Assembly: GCA_017625755.1 (NCBI GenBank)
Contig: JAGAKG010000029.1
Location: 1-56,984 of the forward strand
Direction of reading: 5' to 3'
Length of the DNA stretch: 56,984 nt
DNA from: Clostridia bacterium
Lineage (GTDB): Bacteria > Bacillota > Clostridia > Oscillospirales > CAG-272
Made by a program: the position numbers and the translations under genes. Below the pieces are notes generated by a model. It saw only the letters and a list, made by a program, of their open reading frames with translations. It was not told where the DNA came from and did no database searches. Shown here piece after piece: positions 23,239-32,151 of this stretch (position 1 is its first letter; the number at the start of each line of letters is the position of its first letter).

Positions 23239-24405
23239 TTAAAGTGATTTTACACAAGCTTCAATTCTTTCAAGCGCCTGAGTTATGTGCTTGATTGAAT
23301 AAGCGTAGGATATACGCGCAAAGCCCTCGCCGCCCGCGCCGAAGGCACCGCCGGGAACTATTGCGCATTTGTAATCATAAAGGAGCTTGTTGCAGAAATC
23401 CTCGCCCGACATACCGAAATCTCCGATTTTCGGGAAGATATAAAATGCTCCTTCGGGTTCAAAGGACTCAATTCCGATGCTCTTGAGACCGTTGTATATG
23501 TATCTGCGGCGTCGGTTGTATTCCTCGCGCATCATAGCTATATCCTCGTCGCCGTTTTTCAGAGCCTCGATAGCGGCAAACTGCGAGGTCGTGGGGGAGG
23601 ACATAATTCCGTACTGATGAATTTTCAGCATTTGCTCAGCGAGAGGAGCGGGAGCGCAGATATAACCCAGACGCCAACCCGTCATTGCGTAAGCCTTGGA
23701 AAATCCGCTCGCAACGATAGTTCTTTCCCACATACCGTCAATAGAAGCTATCGAGCAATGATTGCCCGTGTATGTAAGCTCGGCGTATATCTCGTCGGAG
23801 AGAACGATAATATTCGTATCACGGAGAATTTCGGCAATATCCTCAAGCTCCTCGCGCGTCATAATCGCGCCCGTGGGGTTGTTGGGATAGGGGAGAACCA
23901 AGAGCTTTGTCTTGTCGGTTATAGCAGCCTTGAGGGCTTCGGGATTTATCTTGAAGCCGTCCTCAAATTTTGTTTCGAGTATAACAGGCTTCGCGCCTGC
24001 CATTCTTGCCAAAGGAGCATAACAAACAAAAGAGGGAGTTGGAACTATTACCTCGTCACCTGGCTCGATAATCGAGCGGAACGCAATGTCGATAGCCTCG
24101 CTTCCGCCGACCGTCACTATAACCTCTTTTTCTGGGGAATAGGAGACATTGAAGCGTCTCGTCATATAATTGTTTATCTCGGAGCGAAGCGTCATAAGAC
24201 CTGCGTTTGCTGTGTAATAGGTCTTTCCGCGCTCAAGGCTTTCAATACCCGCCTCGCGAATGTGCCAAGGGGTCTGAAAATCGGGCTCGCCAACGGTAAG
24301 TCCGACGACATCATTCATCGTACTCATCAAATCAAAGAATTTACGGATACCCGACTTCGGGGTATCAACAACGGTTTTTGAGAGAACCTTGCTATAATCT
24401 ATCAT
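23239..24405 (-). CDS. PLP-dependent aminotransferase, class I/II
   Basis: A 388-residue fold-type I aminotransferase (aspartate/aromatic aminotransferase superfamily, PatA-like). Visible: VGEPDFQTP, LPYPNNPTGA, SDEIYAELTY, and the PLP-lysine motif SGFSKAYAMTGWRLGY, plus the C-terminal ARISYAYS arginine. Substrate cannot be read. It overlaps the Lrp gene by 1 nt (TGATG), so the two are translationally coupled and the regulator probably senses an amino acid handled by this enzyme. Last gene of the minus-strand unit. Confidence 0.92.
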   Translation of the reverse strand: MIDYSKVLSKTVVDTPKSGIRKFFDLMSTMNDVVGLTVGEPDFQTPWHIREAGIESLERGKTYYTANAGLMTLRSEINNYMTRRFNVSYSPEKEVIVTVGGSEAIDIAFRSIIEPGDEVIVPTPSFVCYAPLARMAGAKPVILETKFEDGFKINPEALKAAITDKTKLLVLPYPNNPTGAIMTREELEDIAEILRDTNIIVLSDEIYAELTYTGNHCSIASIDGMWERTIVASGFSKAYAMTGWRLGYICAPAPLAEQMLKIHQYGIMSSPTTSQFAAIEALKNGDEDIAMMREEYNRRRRYIYNGLKSIGIESFEPEGAFYIFPKIGDFGMSGEDFCNKLLYDYKCAIVPGGAFGAGGEGFARISYAYSIKHITQALERIEACVKSL

Positions 24406-24884
24406 CAGTTAAAGTTCCCCCTTTCGTCCTTTTCGGGCGCGTCATAAAGCATACCCTTGTCCTTGTATTTGTGAAGCACAAAATGAGTTGCCGTAGATGT
24501 TACCGCGTCGATTGTGGAGAGCTTCTGCGAGACGAAGAAGGCAACCTCCTTCATCGTCTTTCCCTCAATGAGAACAGAGAGGTCATAGGCTCCCGACATA
24601 AGGTATACCGCCTGAACCTCGGGATAGTTATATATCTTTTCCGCAACGCGGTCAAAGCCCTTGTCGCGCTGAGGTGTGAGCTTGACATCTATCATTGCGG
24701 TGACAGACTCTCGCTCAGTCTTTTCCCAGTCTATAATAGTCTTATAGCCTACGATAGTTCCGTTTTCCTCAAGCTCAGCTATTTCTTTTTTTATCTCCGC
24801 CTCGTCACGGTCAAGCATCGTTGCGAGCTGCTTGTCGGTAAGACGCGCGTCATTTTCAAGAAGTTTAAGTATTTCACTATTCAT
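24405..24884 (-). CDS. Lrp/AsnC-family transcriptional regulator
   Basis: A 159-residue regulator. Residues 1-50 form the winged helix-turn-helix (LLENDARLTDKQLATMLD); residues about 65-145 are the ligand-binding RAM/ACT-like domain (VQAVYLMSGAYDLSVLIEG). The family binds amino acids and acts as dimers or octamers. It is coupled to the following aminotransferase gene. AAAGGAAG precedes the start, 26 nt after the mutS-like gene. Confidence 0.93.
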   Translation of the reverse strand: MNSEILKLLENDARLTDKQLATMLDRDEAEIKKEIAELEENGTIVGYKTIIDWEKTERESVTAMIDVKLTPQRDKGFDRVAEKIYNYPEVQAVYLMSGAYDLSVLIEGKTMKEVAFFVSQKLSTIDAVTSTATHFVLHKYKDKGMLYDAPEKDERGNFN

Positions 24885-24910
24885 AGCAAACTTCCTTTCT
24901 ATAAGAAGAT

Positions 24911-26524
24911 TTATTTAGTGTTTATCTTATTCAATATACTTTCGTAGGAAAGTCCGTATTTGTCGGCAATATCGCGTGCATAGCTCTTTCCGTCGGGCTT
25001 CGCTCTGACTATCTTGAAGGAGCGCTTTCCTTCCTCAATGCCCGCTACCAGCGTGTCTATGGTAACACCGCCCTCGGGGGCAGTACGCGCGTTGATGTTG
25101 TCTATTTCAGCCGCCAACTCGTGAAGGTGGGTAGAGAACAGACAACGACAACCCACACGGCTGAGTCCCGCCAAAACCTCTGCGGCAATGTATGACGCCT
25201 CGAAGGAGCCCGTGGAGGAGAGAGATTCGTCAAGAAGAACGAGACTGTATTTGCTTACCGCGTCGAATATCTCACCAAGACGCGCACATTCCTCGCCCAG
25301 TCTACCCTTGTCGATTGTATCATCGGCTCCCGTGGGGAAGTGGGTGAAGATCGCGTCTGCAATACTGATTTCCGCTCGCTTTGCGGGGACGAACATTCCA
25401 AGCTGCATAAGCGCCTGAGAAATACCGATAGCGCAGGTTATAACCGATTTACCGCCTCGGTTGGGACCCGTAAGCACATATATAAGCGCGTTTTCCTTGT
25501 CAAAGGTAATGTCGTTAGTGACGATTTCATCGTCAACCTTCAGCGCAACGCAAGGATTGTAAAGCTCGGTCGCCTTGAAGCACCTATCTTCCGCATTGAT
25601 AATTTTTGGTATACAGAGCGCGCAGTTCTTATGAAGAAGCTGACGCATAAAGTCTGTACCCTTAACGAGAAATTCTATCTCGGGCATAAGATTGAGTAGA
25701 AAATCGGTGTTTTCAAGCACATACGCCTGAACTATCTTTTTCCAGGAGCGCAGAGATTGATGGTAAACATCGTTTATCGCGGAATTGAATGCCAGAGAGA
25801 GCGCAGTCTTTTGATTTTCAGACTGCTTTTTTCCAAAGGGGACGAGGTTTGCAATGCAGGTGTATTCGTCCTCCTTGAAATTGAGACGGAGAATTTTCTC
25901 TATCACATCGCCCGAACGGAAAGATTCCGAGTTTATCGAAAGCACTCCGGCACTTGATGGGCGAAGCTGAGCATCGAGATTTACTCCGATGGTAACGCTC
26001 TTTATCTCGCGAACTCTGTTAGTAAGCTCTGAGAGCTTTGCGTTAAGGTCTTTATAGTAATCGCTTGTAGCAAGCTCGTCGATTCGCTCCGCAAGTGTGA
26101 TAAAAGACTTGCTTTTCAGCTTATCCTTGAGCGGGCAAAGTCCGTCGTAAAGCGTTTCTATGCAGGAAATATAAAGCTCTATCTCTGTTATACTCTCAAG
26201 ATAGGAGGATGTGTCTCCACTATCCGCTTCAAGGCGGCGAAGCTCCATAATATCGGAGAGTATCGGAATAAGCCTGTTGAGTGTTTTTGTTATTTCGGGA
26301 CATTCAAGCATATCCCTGAAAACATCCAACCGATATTTGATAACCTCGGCGTCTGTCGTAAAATATTCGTCAAGGTCGCTGTTCTTGAGACTAAATACCT
26401 CAAGAAGTCCAAGCTCCTCGAGAACGAACATATTTATATCTGGAATGTTTTTTCCGTTATAGTGATCGTGCTGTGTCTCGGAGTTTGGGAATATCAAGCT
26501 GAAATTTGAAAAATCCTGACTCAT
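24911..26524 (-). CDS. MutS-family ATPase lacking the mismatch-recognition domains
   Basis: A 537-residue protein with MutS core/lever helices (about 20-310) and a C-terminal ABC-type ATPase: Walker A LTGPNRGGKSVI, then IFTHFPTGADDTIDKGRLGEE, Walker B LVLLDESLSSTG and the switch His in STHLHEL. Canonical MutS is about 850 residues; domains I and II, including the mismatch-reading Phe-X-Glu, are missing, and there is no Smr nuclease tail as in MutS2. It is therefore probably not the main mismatch-repair MutS. Family members with this architecture are poorly characterised. AAAGG precedes the start. Confidence 0.85.
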   Translation of the reverse strand: MSQDFSNFSLIFPNSETQHDHYNGKNIPDINMFVLEELGLLEVFSLKNSDLDEYFTTDAEVIKYRLDVFRDMLECPEITKTLNRLIPILSDIMELRRLEADSGDTSSYLESITEIELYISCIETLYDGLCPLKDKLKSKSFITLAERIDELATSDYYKDLNAKLSELTNRVREIKSVTIGVNLDAQLRPSSAGVLSINSESFRSGDVIEKILRLNFKEDEYTCIANLVPFGKKQSENQKTALSLAFNSAINDVYHQSLRSWKKIVQAYVLENTDFLLNLMPEIEFLVKGTDFMRQLLHKNCALCIPKIINAEDRCFKATELYNPCVALKVDDEIVTNDITFDKENALIYVLTGPNRGGKSVITCAIGISQALMQLGMFVPAKRAEISIADAIFTHFPTGADDTIDKGRLGEECARLGEIFDAVSKYSLVLLDESLSSTGSFEASYIAAEVLAGLSRVGCRCLFSTHLHELAAEIDNINARTAPEGGVTIDTLVAGIEEGKRSFKIVRAKPDGKSYARDIADKYGLSYESILNKINTK

Positions 26525-26548
26525 TTTATAATACCTTTCAGTTGGTTT

Positions 26549-26824
26549 TTAGAGCAATTTAAAGAGCAAAAATACGGCGGCAGCCTGAATGATAATTATT
26601 ATCGGAATACCCACCATAAATTTTGCGTGCTTTGTTTTGTGCCTGATGATAAGCATAGTTATCAGCATAGCCACAGAGCCGCCCAGCGCGGAAAAGAGTA
26701 GCAGAGAGGATTCTCGTGTGCGGTGACGGGTTATATGCTTTGCCGCAAACTTATCGTAGCAACAAACTATAACCGAGATCACCGAAATAGCAATTATGTA
26801 AATCAGCAAAATGGTTCTTAGCAT
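26549..26824 (-). CDS. DUF1294 small membrane protein
   Basis: A 91-residue integral membrane protein with three hydrophobic segments and the DUF1294 signature: CCYDKFAAKH near residue 22, ALGGSVAMLITMLIIRHKT, and HAKFMVGIPI. Function of the family is unknown. AAAGGAATAATT precedes the start. It sits between glnS and the mutS-like gene on the same strand. Confidence 0.85.
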   Translation of the reverse strand: MLRTILLIYIIAISVISVIVCCYDKFAAKHITRHRTRESSLLLFSALGGSVAMLITMLIIRHKTKHAKFMVGIPIIIIIQAAAVFLLFKLL

Positions 26825-26840
26825 AATTATTCCTTTCAGA

Positions 26841-26871
26841 TTGCGGATATCCCAAACTTGGATATCCGCAA
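26841..26871. other. Hairpin between glnS and the DUF1294 gene
   Basis: A perfect 12-bp stem (26841-26852 with 26860-26871) with a 7-nt loop, directly after the glnS stop codon. No T run follows on the minus strand, so it may attenuate or protect rather than fully terminate. Confidence 0.55.
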
Positions 26872-26882
26872 CCGTTGCTTAC

Positions 26883-28544
26883 TTACTGCTTTTTGGGATA
26901 GCTGTCCTTCAGTCCCACAACACGGTTGAATGTGTTCTCGTATTTTGTGTCCTTGCAGAAATATCCGTTTCTCACGAACTGGAACTTGTCTCCCGCCTCT
27001 GCCTCTGCAAGCGCGGGCTCGACCTTTGCGTTCTCTATTTTAACAAGCGAATCGGGGTTGAGATAATCGTTGTAGGTCTTATCCTCGGGAATAGCGCCGA
27101 CATTCTCAATCGTAAAGAGCTTATCGTAAAGCATAAGCGTTGCGTCCTTGGCGTAGGGAACAGATAGCCAGTGAATAGTGCCCTTTATCTTTCTGCCATC
27201 TACGGGATTTCCGTTGCGCGTCTCAAGGTCTGCCGTACAATGAATCTCCTTGACGCTTCCGTCCTCGTTCTTGATTATCTCGCCGCACTTGATGATATAA
27301 GCGCCCATCAGACGAACCTCACCCTCGGGCTTGAGTCTGAAGAACTTGGGAGGCGGAACCTCCGCAAAGTCGGACGCGTCTATATATATCTCGCGTGTGA
27401 AGGGAAGCGCTCTCGTACCCGCCTCGGGATTCTGAGGATTATTTGGCAGGTCGAAATATTCGGTCTTGTCCTCGGGGTAGTTTGTGATAACTACCTTTAT
27501 CGGATTTTCAATAGCAATTCGTCTGGGCGCGGTGGCGTTAAGCTCCTCTCGAATCGAATGCTCAAGCATATCAATGTCGACTAGGCTGTTAGCCTTGGAT
27601 ATACCCGCCGCTCTTATGAAATTGAAGATAGATGATGGGGTATAACCGCGTCTTCTGAGGGCGCATATAGTGGGGAGACGGGGGTCGTCCCAACCGTCCA
27701 CCATACCGTTCTCAACGAGGTAACGGAGATATCTCTTGGACATTACCGTGTTGGTTACATTAAGCCTTGCAAACTCTCTCTGCTTGGGCTTGGGGTCAAA
27801 AATTCCTATATTGTCGATAACCCACTCGTAAAGCGGTCTGTGATTCTCAAATTCGAGAGAGCAGAGCGAATATGTGATACCCTCAAGCGCATCCTGAATG
27901 GGGTGAGCGTAGTCATAGAGGGGATATATGCACCACTTGTCACCCTGGCGGTGGTGAGAGGTGTGAACAATACGGTAGATAGCGGGGTCTCTCATATTGA
28001 GATTAGAGGACGCCATATCTATCTTCGCGCGCAGAGTTTTTGAGCCGTCGGGGAACTCGCCGTTCTTCATTCTCTCAAAGAGGTCGAGATTTTCCTCAAT
28101 ACTTCTGTCTCTGTAAGGGCTGTTTTGACCCGGCTCGGTAAGAGTTCCTCTGTATTCTCTCATTTCCTCGGCGCTCAGGTCGCAAACATAAGCCTTGCCC
28201 GCCTTTATAAGACCGACGGCATACTCATAACACTTGTCGAAATAATCCGAGCCGTAGAAAACTCCGCCGTCGGGAGTAGCACCGAGCCAGCAAAGGTCAC
28301 GGTATATAGACTCAACATATTCAACATCCTCCTTTGTGGGGTTGGTGTCGTCGTATCTGAGATTGAATTTGCCGCCGTATTTCTTGGCAGTCTCATAGTT
28401 TATGAGGATAGCCTTTGCGGAGCCTATATGGAGATATCCGTTGGGCTCTGGGGGGAAACGGGTGTGTATTTTTATATTGGGATCTTCTCTGAGGTCTGCA
28501 TCAATAATGTCGTGTATAAAATTGCCGGCAATAATTTCTTCCAT
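26883..28544 (-). CDS. glnS: Glutaminyl-tRNA synthetase
   Basis: A 553-residue class I synthetase that charges tRNA-Gln directly. It has the GlnRS catalytic text RFPPEPNGYLHIGSAKA, where the usual HIGH is HIGS. It also has RYDDTNPTKED, the KMSKS equivalent VMSKRYL, and a C-terminal anticodon-binding beta-barrel region. Start taken at 28544 after GCAAAGGAAG; a longer frame to 28583 would overlap gltX and lacks a site. It lies 25 nt after gltX. Many Clostridia lack GlnRS and use GluRS plus GatCAB instead, so its presence is informative. Confidence 0.96.
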   Translation of the reverse strand: MEEIIAGNFIHDIIDADLREDPNIKIHTRFPPEPNGYLHIGSAKAILINYETAKKYGGKFNLRYDDTNPTKEDVEYVESIYRDLCWLGATPDGGVFYGSDYFDKCYEYAVGLIKAGKAYVCDLSAEEMREYRGTLTEPGQNSPYRDRSIEENLDLFERMKNGEFPDGSKTLRAKIDMASSNLNMRDPAIYRIVHTSHHRQGDKWCIYPLYDYAHPIQDALEGITYSLCSLEFENHRPLYEWVIDNIGIFDPKPKQREFARLNVTNTVMSKRYLRYLVENGMVDGWDDPRLPTICALRRRGYTPSSIFNFIRAAGISKANSLVDIDMLEHSIREELNATAPRRIAIENPIKVVITNYPEDKTEYFDLPNNPQNPEAGTRALPFTREIYIDASDFAEVPPPKFFRLKPEGEVRLMGAYIIKCGEIIKNEDGSVKEIHCTADLETRNGNPVDGRKIKGTIHWLSVPYAKDATLMLYDKLFTIENVGAIPEDKTYNDYLNPDSLVKIENAKVEPALAEAEAGDKFQFVRNGYFCKDTKYENTFNRVVGLKDSYPKKQ

Positions 28545-28569
28545 AGCTTTATATCTTCCTTTGCATTTA

Positions 28570-30255
28570 TTAGAGTTTTTCAATCATTGTGAGAATACGC
28601 GCCTCGACCTTTTCCTTGCCGAGTATCTGCATTACCGAATACATATCTGGGGAGTTTACCTTGCCCGTTACCGCAAGTCGCAGGAACATACTGACATCCG
28701 CAACATTACCCTTGAAGCTCTCGGGTGATGCCTTGTATGCCTTCATATCGGTAGTGTAACCGTTTTTCTCTGCGATAGACTTTATCTTGTCAAACCAAAC
28801 CGTCATATCGTCGGCAGGCTCGTATGTTGCGAGAAATTCTGTGAGGACAGACTTGATATCTTCCTTCGGGAACTTATCGGGATAGGGAGATTCGACCTCG
28901 TAATACTCGTCGAAGAAGAATCCCATATAAGGCTTGGCGTCACGCCAGGTCGCAAGGTCCTTTCTCGGCTTCTTTCCGCCGCGACCGATAGAGAATATAG
29001 CCTTAGCCATATCGCGGTTTTCCGAGAGAAGCTTACCGAAGGGAGCGTCAAACTCGAGCGCCCAAGCGGTCACAGCGTCGGTAACCTTATCGGCATCCAT
29101 TTTTGATATGACATTTTTCGACACATCTTCAAGCTTCGCAAAATCGAACAGACAACCCGAAACCGACATCTTTTTGATGTTGAAGGGGAACTCCTTGTAG
29201 GATTTCTCGGGGTTCTGCATTCTCCATTCCTCGTAGTTGGAATTAAGAAGCGTCATAACATATTCGCATACCGCCTCGGGACAGTAGCCCATTTCGGTAT
29301 AGTCGTCCATATTCGCGCCCATATCTCTCTTGGAAAGCTTTTTCTTGTTTCCGTTCTCGTCAAGACGCATTATCTGCGCTATGTGGAGATACTTGGGTGT
29401 TTTAAATCCGAGATATCTGAAAAGCTGAAGGTGCTTCGCAAGACTCGGCAGCCACTCCTCGCCACGGATAACATGTGTGGTACCCATAAGGTGATCGTCT
29501 ACGGCGTGCGCAAAGTGATATGTGGGAATTCCGTCAGACTTGAGAAGAACGAAATCCTCGTCGTTCTCCGGAATCTCCATAGCACCCTTAACAAGGTCGG
29601 TGAATTTTATCTTTCTTTCGCTGTCACCGTCCGCGAGAATTCTCAATACGAACGGATTGCCAGCCGCAATATTTTTTTCGACCTCGTCCATCGTTATCTC
29701 ACGAGCCTTGAGCATCTCAGCGCGTCTCGCCTCGGCTTCCGCCTGCCAGTCGGTATTCTTTATTTCCTCTTTCTTGTTTACCGAGAGTATCTCCTCAAGC
29801 TCCGCCGCCTCTGTGAAGCAGGGGTATGCCTTACCCTCGGATACAAGCTGCTTTGCGTATACATGATAAACAGGACCGCGCAGACTCTGCTTGTAAGGCC
29901 CGTAAATACCCTTGTCGCTTACCTTTCCACTCTCGTCGAGGATAGCGCCCTCGTCAAAATCTATTCCGTATCTAGAAAGGGTTTTTATAAGTCCCTCAGC
30001 CGCTCCCGCAACCTCACGGCGCGCGTCGGTATCCTCGATTCGAAGATAGAGAACTCCTCCGCTTTGGTGAGCAAGTCTCTCGGCAACCGTTGTGGGGAAT
30101 AGTCCTCCGAAGTGAACAAATCCCGTGGGACTCGGCGCAAAGCGCGTTACCTTAGCTCCCTCGGGGAGCTGTCGCGCGGGGTAAAGAGACTCCATATCCG
30201 CAGGTGTTTGCGTTACATTCGGGAACAATAGCTCCGCAAGTCTTTTATAATCCAT
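28570..30255 (-). CDS. gltX: Glutamyl-tRNA synthetase
   Basis: A 561-residue class I synthetase. Signature 1 is RFAPSPTGFVHFGGLFPT (HIGH written HFGG), with YLRIEDTDARR following; signature 2 is KKLSKRD. An N-terminal extension of about 38 residues precedes the catalytic domain, and the C-terminal helical anticodon domain is present. GGAAAGGAAACAACT precedes the start. Together with glnS it forms a Glu/Gln charging pair. No T-box leader lies upstream. Confidence 0.96.
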   Translation of the reverse strand: MDYKRLAELLFPNVTQTPADMESLYPARQLPEGAKVTRFAPSPTGFVHFGGLFPTTVAERLAHQSGGVLYLRIEDTDARREVAGAAEGLIKTLSRYGIDFDEGAILDESGKVSDKGIYGPYKQSLRGPVYHVYAKQLVSEGKAYPCFTEAAELEEILSVNKKEEIKNTDWQAEAEARRAEMLKAREITMDEVEKNIAAGNPFVLRILADGDSERKIKFTDLVKGAMEIPENDEDFVLLKSDGIPTYHFAHAVDDHLMGTTHVIRGEEWLPSLAKHLQLFRYLGFKTPKYLHIAQIMRLDENGNKKKLSKRDMGANMDDYTEMGYCPEAVCEYVMTLLNSNYEEWRMQNPEKSYKEFPFNIKKMSVSGCLFDFAKLEDVSKNVISKMDADKVTDAVTAWALEFDAPFGKLLSENRDMAKAIFSIGRGGKKPRKDLATWRDAKPYMGFFFDEYYEVESPYPDKFPKEDIKSVLTEFLATYEPADDMTVWFDKIKSIAEKNGYTTDMKAYKASPESFKGNVADVSMFLRLAVTGKVNSPDMYSVMQILGKEKVEARILTMIEKL

Positions 30256-30273
30256 AGTTGTTTCCTTTCCTTG

Positions 30274-30891
30274 TCAATTTATATAGTAAGCCGCATTGTC
30301 AAGCGCGTCGCCGAGCGTGGCAGACGGACCGTGACCTGGGTATATCTTTATTTTGCGGTCGTATTTTCGAAGCAACTCAAGAGACGCAAGCATTTCCGCG
30401 TCGCTTCCGCCCCAAAGGTCACACCTGCCTATCGTGTCGGCAAACAGAGTGTCGCCCGTCACCATAATGTCTCCGCAAAGATAGCAGACCGAACCAGGGG
30501 AATGTCCGGGGGTGTGTATTACACTTATCTTTTCCTCTCCAAGCGAAATTTCCTCGCCGTCCGTGATGAGCTTCTCGGCAGGGGAGTAGGCTCTGTCCTG
30601 ACCGAAAAAGGTGTAAAACGCGTTCTTTCTGCCGTCTGTGAGCATAGGCGCGTCTGCCTTGTGTATCGCCGCTCCGACGCAAGCGCATTTCCGCAGAGTG
30701 TCAAGCGACACGATATGGTCGAAATGCCCGTGAGTGAGGAGTATTCCGTCAATAATTGCGTCCTCAGCCGCAACGGCGTTCATAATAGCCTGCGCTGATA
30801 CCGACGGATCGACGATGAGCGCGTGTCCGCCAGACACCAAAGCGTAGCAATTAGATGCGAAGGATTGCGGACATATACTGATTATTTTCAA
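30274..30891 (-). CDS. Metallo-beta-lactamase-fold hydrolase (glyoxalase II-like)
   Basis: A 205-residue hydrolase with the metal motif THGHFDH, later HTPGHSPGSVCY, and GDTLFADTIGRCDLWGG, the pattern of glyoxalase II-type MBL proteins. Substrate is probably a small thioester but is not determined. A TTG at 30891 is chosen as start: GGCGGTGAT lies upstream and the resulting N-terminus MKIISICPQS fits the family. Another TTG at 30912 has no site. It heads the gltX-glnS unit, 18 nt upstream of gltX. Confidence 0.85.
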   Translation of the reverse strand: MKIISICPQSFASNCYALVSGGHALIVDPSVSAQAIMNAVAAEDAIIDGILLTHGHFDHIVSLDTLRKCACVGAAIHKADAPMLTDGRKNAFYTFFGQDRAYSPAEKLITDGEEISLGEEKISVIHTPGHSPGSVCYLCGDIMVTGDTLFADTIGRCDLWGGSDAEMLASLELLRKYDRKIKIYPGHGPSATLGDALDNAAYYIN

Positions 30892-30980
30892 AATATCACC
30901 GCCAAAAATCAATATTACATTATATTATATCACAAATGCGCCCTAAAGTCTATACTTTTCTTTAATTTTTGCGCTAATAC

Positions 30981-31009
30981 TTGAAAAAATATATCCTATC
31001 TGTTATAAT
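30981..31009 (+). promoter_or_regulatory. Promoter of the 31038 gene
   Basis: TTGAAA at 30981-30986, 17-nt spacer, TATAAT at 31004-31009. It shows that the coding region must begin downstream, at 31038. Confidence 0.8.
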
Positions 31010-31037
31010 TTTATTAGAGAGTGAGGGAGGTGAGCGT

Positions 31038-32000
31038 ATGGCTGAAAATAAAGAAATAAATATACCCGTGCTTGAATGCTTTGCCAAGCCGAGAAATAAC
31101 CTTCATATAATCACAAATCCAACCCAGCTTTTGATTGATTCGGATAAGCTTCGTATGCTGACGCTTTGCGGCGCCCATACCTGTGGAATGTCGGATTTTG
31201 AGATTTTTTCGGCGTTTGTGTCAAATCTCTCCAATATGCGGGGAAGCGGAGTCAGGGAGCTTTTTTTTGAGGAATTGAACCTCTTTTTCGATATCTCCGA
31301 GGATGTTACAGCAATGGATATCCGCACGCTTTGGCGCGGATTGTGTAAAAAAATCGAAAACGAAGAAATTTCAAATCACCCTGCGCTGAAAGCTATACCG
31401 CAGAATGTCTTTCACATAACCTTGCAAGCCAAGAGTTACGCTGAGCTGATAAGTGAAAATCTTGATTTTATAGCTTCGGTCAAGTCGGATTTTGTCTCGC
31501 TTGATATCTCGGATATCGACTTCCGCAGAACCGATAAATACCACGCCGAGGAAGCCTACAAGGCTTATTTGAGGGGCGAGGGAAGCGCCCGCAGCGAATT
31601 TATCTCGGGTATGCTTTATCCTTTATGCGAGGAGATAAAACGGCGGGAGCTTTCGATGTTCGTTTATCTGGGCGAAAACTACCACTCGGCTAAAAAAATG
31701 ATAGAATATTTTGCAGAGAGAGAAGTTCTCCCGAACACCAGAGCTTTTGCCGCAGGAGAGACACTTTTCCGTGTGGCTTCCGAGCTTTGCGGAAGATATG
31801 GCGACGCTGGAGTGCTTTGCGGATTTTTGTACGAAAACGGAGATACGGCAGAGAGCATAGCAGAGAAAATAAAGAAAATTGCCCGCGTTTATCCCATAGG
31901 CTCTCTCGTTGCGGGCGGCTCGGTGACCAACTCCCCTACATTCGCCGCAAGACATAATATCCTTAGGCGGGGAATTGAAATGGTAAACAAGCAAATATAG
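31038..32000 (+). CDS. Uncharacterised protein, possibly uronate-isomerase/amidohydrolase-like barrel
   Basis: A 320-residue soluble protein of unknown function; GGGAGGTGAGC precedes the start. The alternation of strands and helices (ITLQAKSYAELISENLD, MFVYLGENYHSAKKMIEYF, RVYPIGSLVAGGSVTNSP) suggests an alpha/beta barrel. The segment VYLGENYHSAKKMIEYFAER faintly recalls glucuronate isomerases (amidohydrolase superfamily). Clear metal-binding HxH at the N-terminus is missing, so the assignment is weak. It is monocistronic with its own promoter and terminator. Confidence 0.6.
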   Translation: MAENKEINIPVLECFAKPRNNLHIITNPTQLLIDSDKLRMLTLCGAHTCGMSDFEIFSAFVSNLSNMRGSGVRELFFEELNLFFDISEDVTAMDIRTLWRGLCKKIENEEISNHPALKAIPQNVFHITLQAKSYAELISENLDFIASVKSDFVSLDISDIDFRRTDKYHAEEAYKAYLRGEGSARSEFISGMLYPLCEEIKRRELSMFVYLGENYHSAKKMIEYFAEREVLPNTRAFAAGETLFRVASELCGRYGDAGVLCGFLYENGDTAESIAEKIKKIARVYPIGSLVAGGSVTNSPTFAARHNILRRGIEMVNKQI

Positions 32001-32014
32001 AATCTATGTAAGAC

Positions 32015-32059
32015 ATATAAAAAAGGAACCGCCTACACCGAAACGGTTCCTTTTTATAT
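32015..32059 (+). terminator. Terminator after the 31038 gene
   Basis: A stem of about 15 bp (32015-32031 with 32044-32059) with a 12-nt loop; the 3' arm ends in TTTTTATATT. Confidence 0.85.
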
Positions 32060-32073
32060 TCTCGTAATTAGTA

Positions 32074-32130
32074 TCCCCCTCGCGTCATTCTCGAGCGTCA
32101 GCGAAGAATCCCGAGGGGCAGGCGAGAGAC
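32074..32130. repeat. Possible dispersed imperfect palindrome
   Basis: Text such as TCATTCTCGAGCGTCAGCGA followed by AGAATCCCGAGGGG, with CCCCTCG (32076-32082) pairing to CGAGGGG (32112-32118). It resembles the 'GATTCTTCGC...CAGAATGAC' palindromic repeats scattered between genes in many bacterial genomes. It fills the gap between convergent genes. Confidence 0.45.
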
Positions 32131-32151
32131 ATTTTTTGACTTATTATGTGC

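Noticed and set aside
28545..28583. Upstream extension of glnS
   Set aside because: The extra 13 codons overlap the end of gltX and have no ribosome-binding site, while AAGGAAG precedes 28544.
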